A program made the translations under genes and the position numbers. A stretch of 42,163 nucleotides of DNA, taken from Candidatus Levyibacteriota bacterium (lineage in GTDB: Bacteria > Patescibacteriota > Microgenomatia > Levybacterales > UBA12049). Below the pieces are notes generated by a model. The model worked only from the letters and a program-made list of their open reading frames with translations. It had not been told where the DNA came from and searched no databases. This document shows, in pieces, positions 14,376 through 23,134 of this stretch. Every line of letters starts with the position of its first letter. Within the stretch, counting starts at the first letter, position 1. Location: contig JACPTT010000018.1 in assembly GCA_016192645.1 (NCBI GenBank), positions 1-42,163 on the forward strand, given 5' to 3'.

Positions 14376-16277
14376 ATGGTTGATATCTCAAAACTGCAGA
14401 AAAAAGCAGCTTTAGTTAGAAAATGGTGTTTGGTTTCAACAACTAATGCCGGTTCAGGCCACCCAACCTCGTGTTTATCGGCCGCGGATTTGATGACGGT
14501 TTTATTCAATAATTATTTTCAGTATAATATTGCTAATTCTGCGGAGCCGCTGAATGACAGATTGATTTTTTCAAAAGGTCATGCCGCGCCGCTTCTATAT
14601 TCCCTCTTTGCATTAAGTGGTGCTTTTGATCTAAAAGAATTATTAACTCTTCGCAAATTCGGCAGTCGTTTGGAGGGTCATCCGACCCCGGAATTTCCCT
14701 ATGCAGAAGTAGCGACTGGCTCACTTGGGCAGGGTTTATCAATCGGCGCCGGCATGGCGTACGGAAGTCAGAAGTCAGAAGTCAGAAGTCAGAAGTCGCC
14801 TAGGGTTTATGTTTTATTGGGGGATGGGGAGATGGCGGAGGGCTCGATCTGGGAGGCTGCTAACTTTGCTTCATATTATAGTTTGAATAATTTAATTGCG
14901 ATTGTTGATGTAAACCGTTTTGGGCAAAGTCAGGAAACAATGTTTGGAGATAAGGTTGAAGAATATACAGATAGATTTTCTGCCTTTGGTTGGGAAACTA
15001 TAGTAATTGATGGGCATAATTTTAAAGACATAGAAAAAGCGTTTCACTCAGCCGTTAGCAAAACAAGCAGTAAGCCTTTTGCCATTATTGCCAAAACAAA
15101 GAAGGGTAAGGGAGTTTCGTTTCTCGAGGATCAGGATGGCTGGCATGGGAAGGCGCTTAAAAAAGAAGAGCTTGAGAGGGCATTGAAAGAGTTGGGAGAA
15201 GTTGATGAAGATTTAAGATTTTCTCTTAGGTTGCCAATTCAGAAAACTCAGAATACTCAGAGTGTCGGAAAATCTGATTGGTCTGATAGTCAGAAGGTCA
15301 GACGTGCTGGTTCATCCGAGTTTTCCGAGTATTCTGAAAAATATAAACTTGGGAATGAGATAGCTACCAGAGAAGTGTATGGAGAGGTTTTGGCAAAAAT
15401 TGCAGATAAAAATCCTCTCATTTATGCTTTAGACGGGGATGTAAAAAATTCTACCTTTGCCCAAGAATTTAAAAAAGCACACCCCGCCCGGTTTATTGAA
15501 TGCTTTATTGCCGAGCAAAATATGGTAGGCGTTGCTTTAGGTTTATCAAAAAGAGAGAAGATTCCTTTTATTTCAACCTTTGCGGCGTTTTTAACAAGAG
15601 CCTTTGATCAAATCCGTATGGCAGCCCAATCACGTGCAAACATAAAATTTGTTGGATCGCATGCCGGAGTTTCAATTGGTGAGGATGGTTCGTCTCAAAT
15701 GGGACTTGAAGATATAGCTATGTTTGGAACAATTCCGGATTCAGTTATTTTTCACCCTTGCGATAGCGTTTCAACAGTAAAGATTCTTCCATTAATGCTT
15801 GAACACAGCGGTATTTCATATCTTAGGACTCTTCGTCCTAAAACACCGGTCATTTATGGAGAAGACGAAGAGTTTAAAATTGGTGGATCAAAAATATTAA
15901 GAAGTTCAAAAAGCGACCTCTTAACAATTGTTGCCGCCGGCATTACGGTTCACGAGGCACTCAAGGCATATGAACTTCTAAAGAAAGAAGGGATATTGGT
16001 TCGAGTAGTTGATGCTTATTCTATTAAGCCACTCGATTTTGAAACTCTTAAGCAATGTATCAATGAAACAATGAAGCAATGGATTATTACAGTTGAAGAT
16101 CATTATGAACATGGAGGATTGGGAGATTTTGTCCTTTCGGCTCTCTCATCAACCGGCGAGCATGTTGAAAAAATGGCGGTTTCAAAAATCCCCCGCTCGG
16201 GAACAAAAGATGAGCTTTTGGATGATGTTGGAATTAGCGCAAGAGATATTGCCCAGAAAGTAAAATTATTTCTTTAA
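14376..16277 (+). CDS. tkt: Transketolase, single-chain
   Basis: Thiamine-diphosphate enzyme moving two-carbon units between sugar phosphates in the non-oxidative pentose phosphate pathway. N-terminal half: TTNAGSGHPTSCLSAADLM, KGHAAPLLYSLFAL, ATGSLGQGLSIGAGMAYG and the ThDP-Mg site GDGEMAEGSIWEAANF. C-terminal half: FIAEQNMVGVALGLS, SHAGVSIGEDGSSQMGLEDI and EDHYEHGGLGDFV. The 633 residues combine the two halves that are separate proteins in archaea and many bacteria. Two oddities: a 7-nt tandem repeat inserts SQKSEVRSQKS just before the ThDP motif (14764-14798), and the linker between halves (15238-15340) is a low-complexity repeat-derived stretch. It has no Shine-Dalgarno and is probably leaderless. 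Confidence 0.93.
   Translation: MVDISKLQKKAALVRKWCLVSTTNAGSGHPTSCLSAADLMTVLFNNYFQYNIANSAEPLNDRLIFSKGHAAPLLYSLFALSGAFDLKELLTLRKFGSRLEGHPTPEFPYAEVATGSLGQGLSIGAGMAYGSQKSEVRSQKSPRVYVLLGDGEMAEGSIWEAANFASYYSLNNLIAIVDVNRFGQSQETMFGDKVEEYTDRFSAFGWETIVIDGHNFKDIEKAFHSAVSKTSSKPFAIIAKTKKGKGVSFLEDQDGWHGKALKKEELERALKELGEVDEDLRFSLRLPIQKTQNTQSVGKSDWSDSQKVRRAGSSEFSEYSEKYKLGNEIATREVYGEVLAKIADKNPLIYALDGDVKNSTFAQEFKKAHPARFIECFIAEQNMVGVALGLSKREKIPFISTFAAFLTRAFDQIRMAAQSRANIKFVGSHAGVSIGEDGSSQMGLEDIAMFGTIPDSVIFHPCDSVSTVKILPLMLEHSGISYLRTLRPKTPVIYGEDEEFKIGGSKILRSSKSDLLTIVAAGITVHEALKAYELLKKEGILVRVVDAYSIKPLDFETLKQCINETMKQWIITVEDHYEHGGLGDFVLSALSSTGEHVEKMAVSKIPRSGTKDELLDDVGISARDIAQKVKLFL
14764..14798 (+). repeat. Heptanucleotide tandem repeat inside tkt
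   Basis: Four perfect copies of GAAGTCA followed by GAAGTCG. It encodes a hydrophilic insert between the GAGMAYG and VYVLLGDG segments. Because 7 is not a multiple of 3, loss or gain of one unit would shift the frame. Confidence 0.9.
15238..15340 (+). repeat. Degenerate 9-nt periodic tract in the tkt linker
   Basis: Units such as CAGAAAACT, CAGAATACT and CAGAGTGTC, later CCGAGTTTT and CCGAGTATT, recur with about 9-nt spacing. CAGAATACTC near the start is the exact reverse complement of GAGTATTCTG near the end, so the tract can also fold back. It encodes a Ser/Gln/Lys-rich linker between the two transketolase halves. Confidence 0.55.
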
Positions 16278-16284
16278 ACCGTTT

Positions 16285-16677
16285 ATGCAAAAGATCCATC
16301 TTGCCGAGGAGGAAGCTTGGGATAAAAAGAGAATTGCTGTCGGCGTAATAATTACGCTCCTTCTAGCAGCGGGCATAGCTTACGGCGCGAAGAGTTTCTT
16401 TTTGGAAAAAAAACAAGGTATTGTTGCCGGAGCAAGAGTGGAAAGAGAGAGAGTCCTTGCTCCAATCGAAAATCAACCTTCATTTTCTCTCCCCTCACAG
16501 TCCGATATCCAGCAGGAAATAGATAAGATAAGGCAAGATGCGTTAAAATTAAATGTTTCGGAAATTGCTTCTTCTTCTCCTCAAGTTCAAAAAGTTCTTA
16601 ATGATATTAAGACGCTTGGGGATTATCCGCGTAGCCAAGCTAAAGATATTTGCCAACAAATTTGTAGCGGTCTGTGA
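16285..16677 (+). CDS. Single-pass membrane protein of unknown function
   Basis: A 130-residue protein with a charged N-terminus, one membrane segment (RIAVGVIITLLLAAGIAYGA, about 20-39) and an outer part containing a short helical region (SDIQQEIDKIRQDALKL) and two C-terminal cysteines (DICQQICSGL). It follows tkt by 7 nt and overlaps the transporter gene by 4 nt (GTGA), so it is co-translated with it. I do not recognise a family. Confidence 0.6.
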   Translation: MQKIHLAEEEAWDKKRIAVGVIITLLLAAGIAYGAKSFFLEKKQGIVAGARVERERVLAPIENQPSFSLPSQSDIQQEIDKIRQDALKLNVSEIASSSPQVQKVLNDIKTLGDYPRSQAKDICQQICSGL

Positions 16678-17936
16678 ACAAAATTAAAAAACTTTTGAAA
16701 ATTTTAGGACCGGGTTTTATTACCGGAGCATCCGATGATGACCCCTCAGGTATTGCCACTTATTCTCAGGCAGGGGCGCTTTTTGGATTTGGGCAACTTT
16801 GGACCGCGCCATTTTCCTTTCCGCTGATGACAGCCGTACAGGAAATGTGCGGCAGGATTGGGCTTGTAAGCGGAAAAGGCCTTGCCGGAGTAATACGAGC
16901 AAATTATTCAAAAAAGATTTTGTATCTTGCGGTTTTTCTTCTTGTAATTGCAAACACTATTAATATAGGAGCGGATTTAGGCGCAATGGCGGCATCTGCG
17001 CAATTATTAGTTGGTTTGCCATTTGTTTTTTGGTTATTGTTTATGGTTGCTATTACATTATTGCTTGAGGTCTTTGTTTCCTATAAAACCTATTCTAAAT
17101 ATCTTAAATATTTAACATTTGCCCTTTTTTCTTACGTGGCAACTGCTTTTGTTGTGAAGATTGATTGGCGAACGGTTTTTTTCTCAACAGTTCTTCCTCA
17201 ACTGGAGTTTAGCAAGGTATATCTTTTGAATATTGTGGCAATTTTAGGAACAACAATTTCTCCGTACCTTTTTTTCTGGCAGGCAAGTGAGGAGGTTGAA
17301 GAAGAAGTAGCACATCATAAGCTGCGAGCTATGGGCGCAGGACAGCCTAAGGTTGTCCCAAAAGATATTTCGCGGCTTCGACTGGATACGGCTATCGGAA
17401 TGTTTTTCTCAAATCTTATTATGTGGTTTATTATTATTACCGCGGGAGCAACCCTGTTTCCCCATGGAATAAGCGCCATAAAAAGCGCTTCTGATGCGGC
17501 AGCTGCATTAAAGCCTCTTGCCGGAGATCTTGCCTTTTTCCTTTTTGCCCTAGGCATTATTGGCACCGGTCTTTTGGCTGTACCAATACTTTGCGGTTCG
17601 GCATCGTATGCAATTTCTGAGAGCTTTGGATGGAAGGAAGGGCTTTATATGAAGCCCAAAAAGGCACCCGGCTTTTACGGTGTTATTATAATTGCTACGC
17701 TTATTGGAGTTTTGATTAATTTCATAGGAATAAGTCCTATTGCCGCCTTATATTATACGGCGGTTATTAATGGTATAATTGCCCCGCCGCTTTTGGTAAT
17801 TATCTTGCTTATTGCGAACAATAAAAAGATTATGGGAGAGCGGGTTAATAATAAATTACTTAATGCCTTAGGAATAATAACAGTCGCTGTTATGAGTGTT
17901 GCAGCTGCTGTCCTGCTATTTACATGGAAGAGTTAA
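16674..17936 (+). CDS. Nramp-family-like divalent metal transporter with altered metal-site motifs
   Basis: A 420-residue, roughly 11-helix transporter. It starts at GTG, in GTGA overlap with the preceding stop. The N-terminus KILGPGFITGASDDDPSGIA aligns with Nramp TM1, but the canonical DPGN metal motif reads DPSG, and the TM6 MPH motif is replaced by a Phe/Trp/Gln segment (LFFWQASEEVEEE) rich in acids. A divergent Nramp clade with these motifs is commonly annotated as divalent cation transporter; the ion (Mn2+, Fe2+ or Mg2+) cannot be told from sequence. Its last 13 nt overlap prfB. Confidence 0.8.
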   Translation: MNKIKKLLKILGPGFITGASDDDPSGIATYSQAGALFGFGQLWTAPFSFPLMTAVQEMCGRIGLVSGKGLAGVIRANYSKKILYLAVFLLVIANTINIGADLGAMAASAQLLVGLPFVFWLLFMVAITLLLEVFVSYKTYSKYLKYLTFALFSYVATAFVVKIDWRTVFFSTVLPQLEFSKVYLLNIVAILGTTISPYLFFWQASEEVEEEVAHHKLRAMGAGQPKVVPKDISRLRLDTAIGMFFSNLIMWFIIITAGATLFPHGISAIKSASDAAAALKPLAGDLAFFLFALGIIGTGLLAVPILCGSASYAISESFGWKEGLYMKPKKAPGFYGVIIIATLIGVLINFIGISPIAALYYTAVINGIIAPPLLVIILLIANNKKIMGERVNNKLLNALGIITVAVMSVAAAVLLFTWKS

Positions 17937-18937
17937 GAGAAAGAGTAAATAAACTATTAGGAAAATTAAATATCGAAGAAAAAAAGAGAAAAGCGAGAGA
18001 GCTTGAGAAAGAAGCCGCAGACCCCTCTTTTTGGAAAGATCGACATATTGCTGCTGAAAAAATGAAGGAGCTAGCCAATCTTCAAAAAGAAATTACGGAG
18101 ATTGAAGAGCTTCAGGAGCTTATTGCTTCCGGTCAAGACGAGAAGGCGCAGAAACTTTTGGAAAAGCTTGAAGTCTTACTCTATTTTTCAGGACCTTACG
18201 ATGAGGGAGGAGCTATTCTTTCAATTCACTCGGGTCAGGGAGGAGTTGAGGCAATGGACTGGGCGCAAATGCTTTATCGAATGTATGCGCGGTTTTTTGA
18301 ACGAAAAGGGTGGTCGTTTGAAGTAATTGAAGAAACGCCGGGGGAGGAGGCAGGGGTTAAAAGCGTGGCTATTACAGTTGATGGAAAGCGCAGCTATGGC
18401 TATTTAAAAGGGGAGGCTGGCGTCCATCGTCTGGTTCGGCAATCTCCCTTTAATGCCGATAAGCTTAGGCAAACCTCCTTTGCCTTGGTTGAGGTTTTGC
18501 CGCAGATTGCGGAAGGTTCGGAAACTGCGATAAAAGAAGACGATTTAGAATGGGAGTTCTACCGGGCAAGCAGCAAAGGCGGCCAAAATGTGCAGAAGGT
18601 TTCCTCCGCTGTTCGTTTGCGTCATAAGCCATCAGGGATTGTGGTAACAGCGCAATCAGAGCGTTATCAAGGGCAAAATCGCGAGTATGCATTGAGAGTT
18701 TTGCGGGCAAAGCTTTGGTTGCGGCAAGAAGAGGAGCGAAAAATTGAAGAACAAAAGCTGCGGGGCGAATATAAAACTCCAGGCTGGGGCAATCAGATTC
18801 GTTCTTACGTCTTACATCCCTACCATATGGTAAAGGATTTGCGGACTGGTTTTGAAACAAGTAATACGGAGGCTGTTTTAGATGGAGATCTTGACGGTTT
18901 TATCGAAGCCGAACTTAGGGGGATAGGGTTGCCATAA
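17924..18937 (+). CDS. prfB: Peptide chain release factor 2
   Basis: Recognises UAA and UGA stop codons and triggers peptide release. The anticodon-like tripeptide is SPF (in LVRQSPFNAD), the RF2 signature, and the catalytic GGQ is in SSKGGQNVQKVSSAVR. The length of 337 residues is slightly short of the usual 365. The N-terminal part is complete and in a single frame: the autoregulatory +1 frameshift of E. coli prfB (CTTTGA) is absent. Presence of RF2 shows UGA is used as a stop, unlike the Gracilibacteria and Absconditabacteria code. The start overlaps the transporter gene by 13 nt. Confidence 0.95.
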   Translation: MEELRERVNKLLGKLNIEEKKRKARELEKEAADPSFWKDRHIAAEKMKELANLQKEITEIEELQELIASGQDEKAQKLLEKLEVLLYFSGPYDEGGAILSIHSGQGGVEAMDWAQMLYRMYARFFERKGWSFEVIEETPGEEAGVKSVAITVDGKRSYGYLKGEAGVHRLVRQSPFNADKLRQTSFALVEVLPQIAEGSETAIKEDDLEWEFYRASSKGGQNVQKVSSAVRLRHKPSGIVVTAQSERYQGQNREYALRVLRAKLWLRQEEERKIEEQKLRGEYKTPGWGNQIRSYVLHPYHMVKDLRTGFETSNTEAVLDGDLDGFIEAELRGIGLP

Positions 18938-18981
18938 TTTAGAAAATATGGTTTACTTAAGGGGAGGTGAAAGCTTAGTTT

Positions 18982-19446
18982 ATGGATGATCAAACTACAG
19001 ATCAATTGGTTCATGACATGGTTCAAGCGCAAAAGCCACCATTTTTTTCCACAAAGCTAGTAGTCGCATTAATTATAGTGCTGTTGTTAGGAGGAGGGAG
19101 CGGGTATCTTTTGGCGCAAATAACGAAAGAAGGCGGTTTAGGTATTATTACTACAAATACCACAGGAGGGGGTTCATCGGCTACTGCAGGAACAGTGGTG
19201 GGATCAGACGATCTTAAGACTTTTAAAGACATTGCGGAAGGAAAACTGGAAAAAGGAGGAATTGATGGAGAGGGACAATTCCATTTAGTGCGGCCCGGAG
19301 GACAAAGTCAGAATGTTTATATGACTTCCTCCATTGTTGATTTATCGTTATTTATCGGAAAAAAAGTTAAAGTTTGGGGCGAGACGCAAAAAGCGCAGAA
19401 GGCAGGCTGGCTTATGGATGTTGGCAGAGTTGAAGTTTTAGAATGA
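18982..19446 (+). CDS. Single-pass membrane protein with a small extracytoplasmic domain
   Basis: 154 residues: a short cytoplasmic N-terminus, one membrane helix (LVVALIIVLLLGGGSGYLLA, about 27-46), a Gly/Ser/Thr linker, then a compact beta-rich domain of about 85 residues (VYMTSSIVDLSLFIGKKVKV, then GWLMDVGRVEVLE) that looks like a small OB-type barrel. The ribosome-binding site is strong (AAGGGGAGGTGA). It lies between prfB and ftsE, 6 nt before the latter, so it may be tied to the FtsEX unit. Family not recognised. Confidence 0.65.
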   Translation: MDDQTTDQLVHDMVQAQKPPFFSTKLVVALIIVLLLGGGSGYLLAQITKEGGLGIITTNTTGGGSSATAGTVVGSDDLKTFKDIAEGKLEKGGIDGEGQFHLVRPGGQSQNVYMTSSIVDLSLFIGKKVKVWGETQKAQKAGWLMDVGRVEVLE

Positions 19447-19452
19447 TCTATT

Positions 19453-20139
19453 ATGATAAGACTTGATAAAGTTTCAAAAACCTTTAGCGCGGGATCTACT
19501 GCTCTTTCTGACATTTCTTTAAATGTAGAAAAGGGAGAATTTGTTTTTTTGGTTGGACCAACGGGGAGCGGTAAAACAACTGTTTTTCGCCTGCTTATTC
19601 GGCAAATGCTACCTTCAAAGGGCTCAATTGTTGTTGGCGGATGGGATATCCTCAAACTTCCCCATCGCAAGCTCCCAAATTTACGAAAAAAAATCGGCGT
19701 GGTGTTCCAGGACCTAAAACTTTTGTTTGACCGCACTGTTTTTGAAAATATTATGTTGCCTCTTGAGGTAGTTGGAGTAAGGCAAGAGGAGGCAAAAAAA
19801 AGAGTTGGTGAGGTAATGTCGCAAGTTGGAATCTCCAATCACAGAAACAAATTTCCCATCCAGCTTTCAGGCGGAGAGCTACAGCGAACTGCAATCGCAA
19901 GAGCCTTGGCTCTTTCTCCGGATATTCTTTTAGCAGATGAGCCAACCGGCAATTTAGATCCCGCAACATCTAATGAGATCGTAAAGTTGTTGTCCGAGAT
20001 TAACAAAAAAGGAACAACGATTGTTATGGCAACACATAATGTTGAAGTTGTAAATAAGTTTGCAAAACGCGTCGTTGCCTTGGATAAAGGAAGACTTACC
20101 AAGGACGAGAAGAAAGGAAAATATGCAGCGGCATCTTAA
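19453..20139 (+). CDS. ftsE: Cell division ATP-binding protein FtsE
   Basis: ABC ATPase that works with FtsX at the division site to control peptidoglycan hydrolases. Walker A is GPTGSGKTT, the signature is LSGGELQRTAIARAL, Walker B is ILLADEPTGNLD, and the H-loop is ATHN. The length of 228 residues is typical. The downstream ftsX overlaps its end by 17 nt, and a coiled-coil M23 hydrolase follows, the usual FtsEX partner arrangement, which favours FtsE over LolD or MacB-type ATPases. Confidence 0.93.
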   Translation: MIRLDKVSKTFSAGSTALSDISLNVEKGEFVFLVGPTGSGKTTVFRLLIRQMLPSKGSIVVGGWDILKLPHRKLPNLRKKIGVVFQDLKLLFDRTVFENIMLPLEVVGVRQEEAKKRVGEVMSQVGISNHRNKFPIQLSGGELQRTAIARALALSPDILLADEPTGNLDPATSNEIVKLLSEINKKGTTIVMATHNVEVVNKFAKRVVALDKGRLTKDEKKGKYAAAS

Positions 20140-20992
20140 GACAGCATGGCATCATATAAGGCGCTACCCCTACCAGACATCGGCGGCAGTTTTGATTATG
20201 ACCTTAACATTTTTTGTTATCTCGGCTTTTACATTTATTATTTTGGGTTCATCAAAAATCATTTCTTTTTTTGAGTCCAAACCTCAGGTGACGGCCTTTT
20301 TTAGGGAGGAAACAAAACAGGAAAATATAGATGCGCTTAAGGACCAGTTAAATGCAACCGGAAAGGTTGCGGCAATCCGCTTTGTTTCAAAACAGGAAGC
20401 GATTGAACTTTATACTCAGCAGAATAAAGACGACCCCCTGCTTTTGGAGTTTGTAACAGCAGATATTCTGCCAGCATCCTTGGAAATATCAACGGTTAAG
20501 ATCGATGATTTGTCAGGAATTTCGGAGATGCTAAAGCAATCACCATTTGTGGAGAATGTAATTTTCCAAAAAGATGTTGTTTCTACCTTGACAGCCTGGA
20601 CAAGCGCAATCAGAAAGATTGGGGTAGCCCTTATCGCAGGCCTTTCTCTTGTTTCAATTTTTATTATGGCAACGATTATTGGGATTAAAATATCGCATAA
20701 GAAAGAGGAGATTGAAATAATGCGTTTAATTGGCGCAACCTCTTGGTATGTGCGCTGGCCGTTTCTTTTTGAGGGCGTATTTTATGCAGTTTTGGGTGCG
20801 TTTTTGGGTTGGTTTGTTGCTTCGGGAGTGCTTTTGTACGCAACTCCCTTTTTGTCAACTTTTTTGCAGGGTGTTCCGCTTCTTCCGGTTCCCCCGCTGT
20901 TTCTTTTAGGGTTGCTAGGTGTGGAATTTTTGTTTGCAATAATTTTAAGCATTTTTTCCAGCTTTTTGGCAGTCCTTCGGTATTTGAAATAA
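20123..20992 (+). CDS. ftsX: Cell division protein FtsX
   Basis: A 289-residue permease-like partner of FtsE. It has an N-terminal membrane helix (about 22-42), a large extracytoplasmic loop (about 43-165, with FVSKQEAIELY and VENVIFQKDVV), then three helices near 175, 225 and 265. The cytoplasmic motif EEIEIMRLIGATSWYVRWPF is characteristic. The ATG at 20123 (after AAAGGA) gives the normal FtsX N-terminus QRHLKTAWHHIRRYPYQTS; an earlier in-frame start would only add a tail inside ftsE. The loop is expected to bind the coiled coil of the M23 protein encoded next. Confidence 0.93.
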   Translation: MQRHLKTAWHHIRRYPYQTSAAVLIMTLTFFVISAFTFIILGSSKIISFFESKPQVTAFFREETKQENIDALKDQLNATGKVAAIRFVSKQEAIELYTQQNKDDPLLLEFVTADILPASLEISTVKIDDLSGISEMLKQSPFVENVIFQKDVVSTLTAWTSAIRKIGVALIAGLSLVSIFIMATIIGIKISHKKEEIEIMRLIGATSWYVRWPFLFEGVFYAVLGAFLGWFVASGVLLYATPFLSTFLQGVPLLPVPPLFLLGLLGVEFLFAIILSIFSSFLAVLRYLK

Positions 20993-21011
20993 TATTTAAG
21001 ATGTATGGCAT

Positions 21012-22223
21012 ATGAGTCTTTTGACGAAAAAATGGATAGCTCTTTTCTTCCTTGTCACATCTTTGGTTTTTCTCAATAATAATTTCACAAGCGCACAAGA
21101 GCCAACGCCAACTCCAACACCAACTATAGCTCCTGATACATCTTCGGACACGCTTCTTAAAGATCTTCAAAACAGGATAAACGAGCTAGAAAAGAAAGTT
21201 GCCGATCTTCAGAGTCAAGAGCGAACTCTTTCTTCTCAAATTGCAATTATGGATAGTCAGATAAAATTAACGCAGCTTCGAATTAACGCAACAAAGCAAG
21301 AAATAGAGGAGATAACCGCAGATATTGAAATAACAACGGAAAAAATATTAAGTCTTGAGGAGTCTTTGGATAAAATCACAAAAGTACTTATCAACAGAAT
21401 TGTTGCTACCTATCGGGTGGGAAGCATTCAGCCTTTGCAGATTTTACTTTCCTCAAATACGGTATCGGATTTCTTTACGCGAGCAAATTACTTGCGGATT
21501 GCGCAAGCGAATGATAAGAAGCTAATTTTTGCAACCCAGCAGGCAAAAAATGATTATAGTAACCAAAAAGAAATTTTCGAAGACAAGAAAGATAAGGTAG
21601 AAGCTCTAAAGAAACAGCTAGAGGCATATACCGCGCGCCTTGATCAGGAAAAGAAAAGCAAAGAGGTTCTTTTAGAAATAACAAGAAATGATGAAGAGCG
21701 TTATCAAGAGCTTTTGCAAAGACTGCGGGCAGATGCCGATTCTATCCGCCGCGCTATATCTAACGTTGGAGTCTCAATAGGACTTAAGAAACGAGGGGAG
21801 AAAATTGCTAACGTTGGAAGCTCTGGATGTTCTACCGGACCACATTTGCATCTTGAGGTATTTGAAAATGCAAGAGTTGCTAATGGAAGGGTTGAAGGCA
21901 ATAGGGTTGATCCAAAGCCATTTTTGGATGATGGGAGATTTTTTAAGGTAGTTGATTTTTATGACGGTAAATATTGGAAAGAAGGAGGGAGCATTACGAC
22001 ACTTTTTAATGAATTTTATAATATTTTTGGTGCTGCAACTGCCCATACTGGACTTGATATTGCAGGTCCGTACGGATCTCCAATTTATGCTGCGGCAGAC
22101 GGAGAGGCTTATTTGGCATCCGCATCCTGTCCCTATCAAATTCAGGGAGGAACATCGGTTGGAAGAGGAATTATTATGGATCATAAAAATGGCTATGTCA
22201 CCCTCTACTGGCACATACCTTAA
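21012..22223 (+). CDS. EnvC/NlpD-like coiled-coil M23 peptidase with a circularly permuted LytM domain
   Basis: A secreted peptidoglycan endopeptidase or amidase activator, probably controlled by FtsEX. It has a signal peptide (1-28), a Pro-Thr linker, a long coiled coil (45-250) and a C-terminal LytM domain. In ordinary LytM domains HxxxD comes first and HxH last. Here GPHLHLEVF (H278, H280) comes first, preceded by its usual lead-in (LKKRGEKIANVGSSGCSTG), and HTGLDIAGPYGSPIYAAADG (H345, D349) comes about 65 residues later; the chain ends just after GYVTLYWH (H401). All zinc and catalytic residues are present, so the domain looks permuted and intact. It follows ftsX by 19 nt. Confidence 0.85.
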   Translation: MSLLTKKWIALFFLVTSLVFLNNNFTSAQEPTPTPTPTIAPDTSSDTLLKDLQNRINELEKKVADLQSQERTLSSQIAIMDSQIKLTQLRINATKQEIEEITADIEITTEKILSLEESLDKITKVLINRIVATYRVGSIQPLQILLSSNTVSDFFTRANYLRIAQANDKKLIFATQQAKNDYSNQKEIFEDKKDKVEALKKQLEAYTARLDQEKKSKEVLLEITRNDEERYQELLQRLRADADSIRRAISNVGVSIGLKKRGEKIANVGSSGCSTGPHLHLEVFENARVANGRVEGNRVDPKPFLDDGRFFKVVDFYDGKYWKEGGSITTLFNEFYNIFGAATAHTGLDIAGPYGSPIYAAADGEAYLASASCPYQIQGGTSVGRGIIMDHKNGYVTLYWHIP

Positions 22224-22231
22224 GTTTTAAA

Positions 22232-23134
22232 ATGAAACTGGCAAAGTTATGGGCTGTCTTTTTTCTTTTTTTCTTGTTCTTTCTTTTCCCGCAAAAAACC
22301 TTCGCAGCTTTTAGTTTCAGCATTGATAGTACCAGCGCAGGAGTAGTCTCTTCAGGAGATCAAGAAGTAGATGTAAATTTAAGTATTGTTGATCTTCCAA
22401 GCGAGTCGTATTTTAGGGTTGCTTTGCAGAAAGAAAGCGGAGGTTCTTACTATGGATATGTGAAGAACAATAATGGAGATTGGGTAGCAATTCAGCCTTT
22501 TAGCGCTGACTGTTCGGTATATTACAGAGCGAGCGATACTTCAATTATTTCTCTACAACTTCAGTTTAAATTGGGAGCTAACGAAATAGATAATGGTAGC
22601 TATAATCTTAAGGCGCACAGATTTACAAGCACAGGTAGCTGTAGCTCAACAAAAGCTACAAATGATTATGCTGTTACAGTTTCGTTGTCTACGCCAACTT
22701 CAACTCCCACTCTCGTTCCAACGAACACTCCTGTTCCAACCGCAACAAGTGTTCCGACGCCGACGAAGACCCCAACGCCGGCTCCCGTAAAAACTCCCAC
22801 GCCGACTCCAAAATCGGGGTCAACCAGTGGTTCGGGGACAACATCAACACCGGTTCCTACAAAAGTTTTAGCGTTTTCCTCTCAAGCTGCAGGCGGGAGC
22901 GGAAATATCAATACCGCAGTTTCTCCAACAGTGAATCTAAGCCCAACCCCGACCAAATCGGAATCAACTAAAAAACCAACGCCAACCCCGATTAAATCGG
23001 GACAAACGGCAGTTCTTGGGGTTGCCCAAAGCAATCTTTCAAAAATCTTGATAGGACTTGGTGTTGTTTTTCTTGCCGCATGCGGTATAATTGCCTTTCG
23101 CTCGTTTAGAAAAGAGGACGGACCCATGCTTTAA
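22232..23134 (+). CDS. Pro-Thr-rich cell-surface protein with C-terminal anchor
   Basis: 300 residues: a signal peptide (1-25), a beta-rich extracellular domain (about 27-150, with two possible disulphide pairs), Pro/Thr/Ser spacer repeats of the TPTPTP kind (about 152-210 and 235-260), and a single C-terminal membrane helix (about 268-288) followed by a basic tail. This is a usual plan for Patescibacteria surface proteins. The ligand or role is unknown. It starts 8 nt after the M23 gene, so it is probably a late member of the same envelope operon. The Pro-Thr stretch is a plausible O-glycosylation target for the GT-C enzyme encoded near 35 kb; that link is speculation. Confidence 0.7.
   Translation: MKLAKLWAVFFLFFLFFLFPQKTFAAFSFSIDSTSAGVVSSGDQEVDVNLSIVDLPSESYFRVALQKESGGSYYGYVKNNNGDWVAIQPFSADCSVYYRASDTSIISLQLQFKLGANEIDNGSYNLKAHRFTSTGSCSSTKATNDYAVTVSLSTPTSTPTLVPTNTPVPTATSVPTPTKTPTPAPVKTPTPTPKSGSTSGSGTTSTPVPTKVLAFSSQAAGGSGNINTAVSPTVNLSPTPTKSESTKKPTPTPIKSGQTAVLGVAQSNLSKILIGLGVVFLAACGIIAFRSFRKEDGPML

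Noticed and set aside
14764..14798. CRISPR-like repeat arrays at the heptamer tracts
   Set aside because: Units are only 7 nt with no spacers, and no cas genes are present.
17924..18100. Programmed +1 frameshift in prfB as in E. coli
   Set aside because: The frame is continuous from the ATG and no CTTTGA site occurs in the N-terminal part.
20685..21170. 161-codon open frame on the minus strand over ftsX and the M23 gene
   Set aside because: It lies opposite two well-supported genes, has a low-complexity Lys/Arg/Cys-rich translation and no ribosome-binding site.
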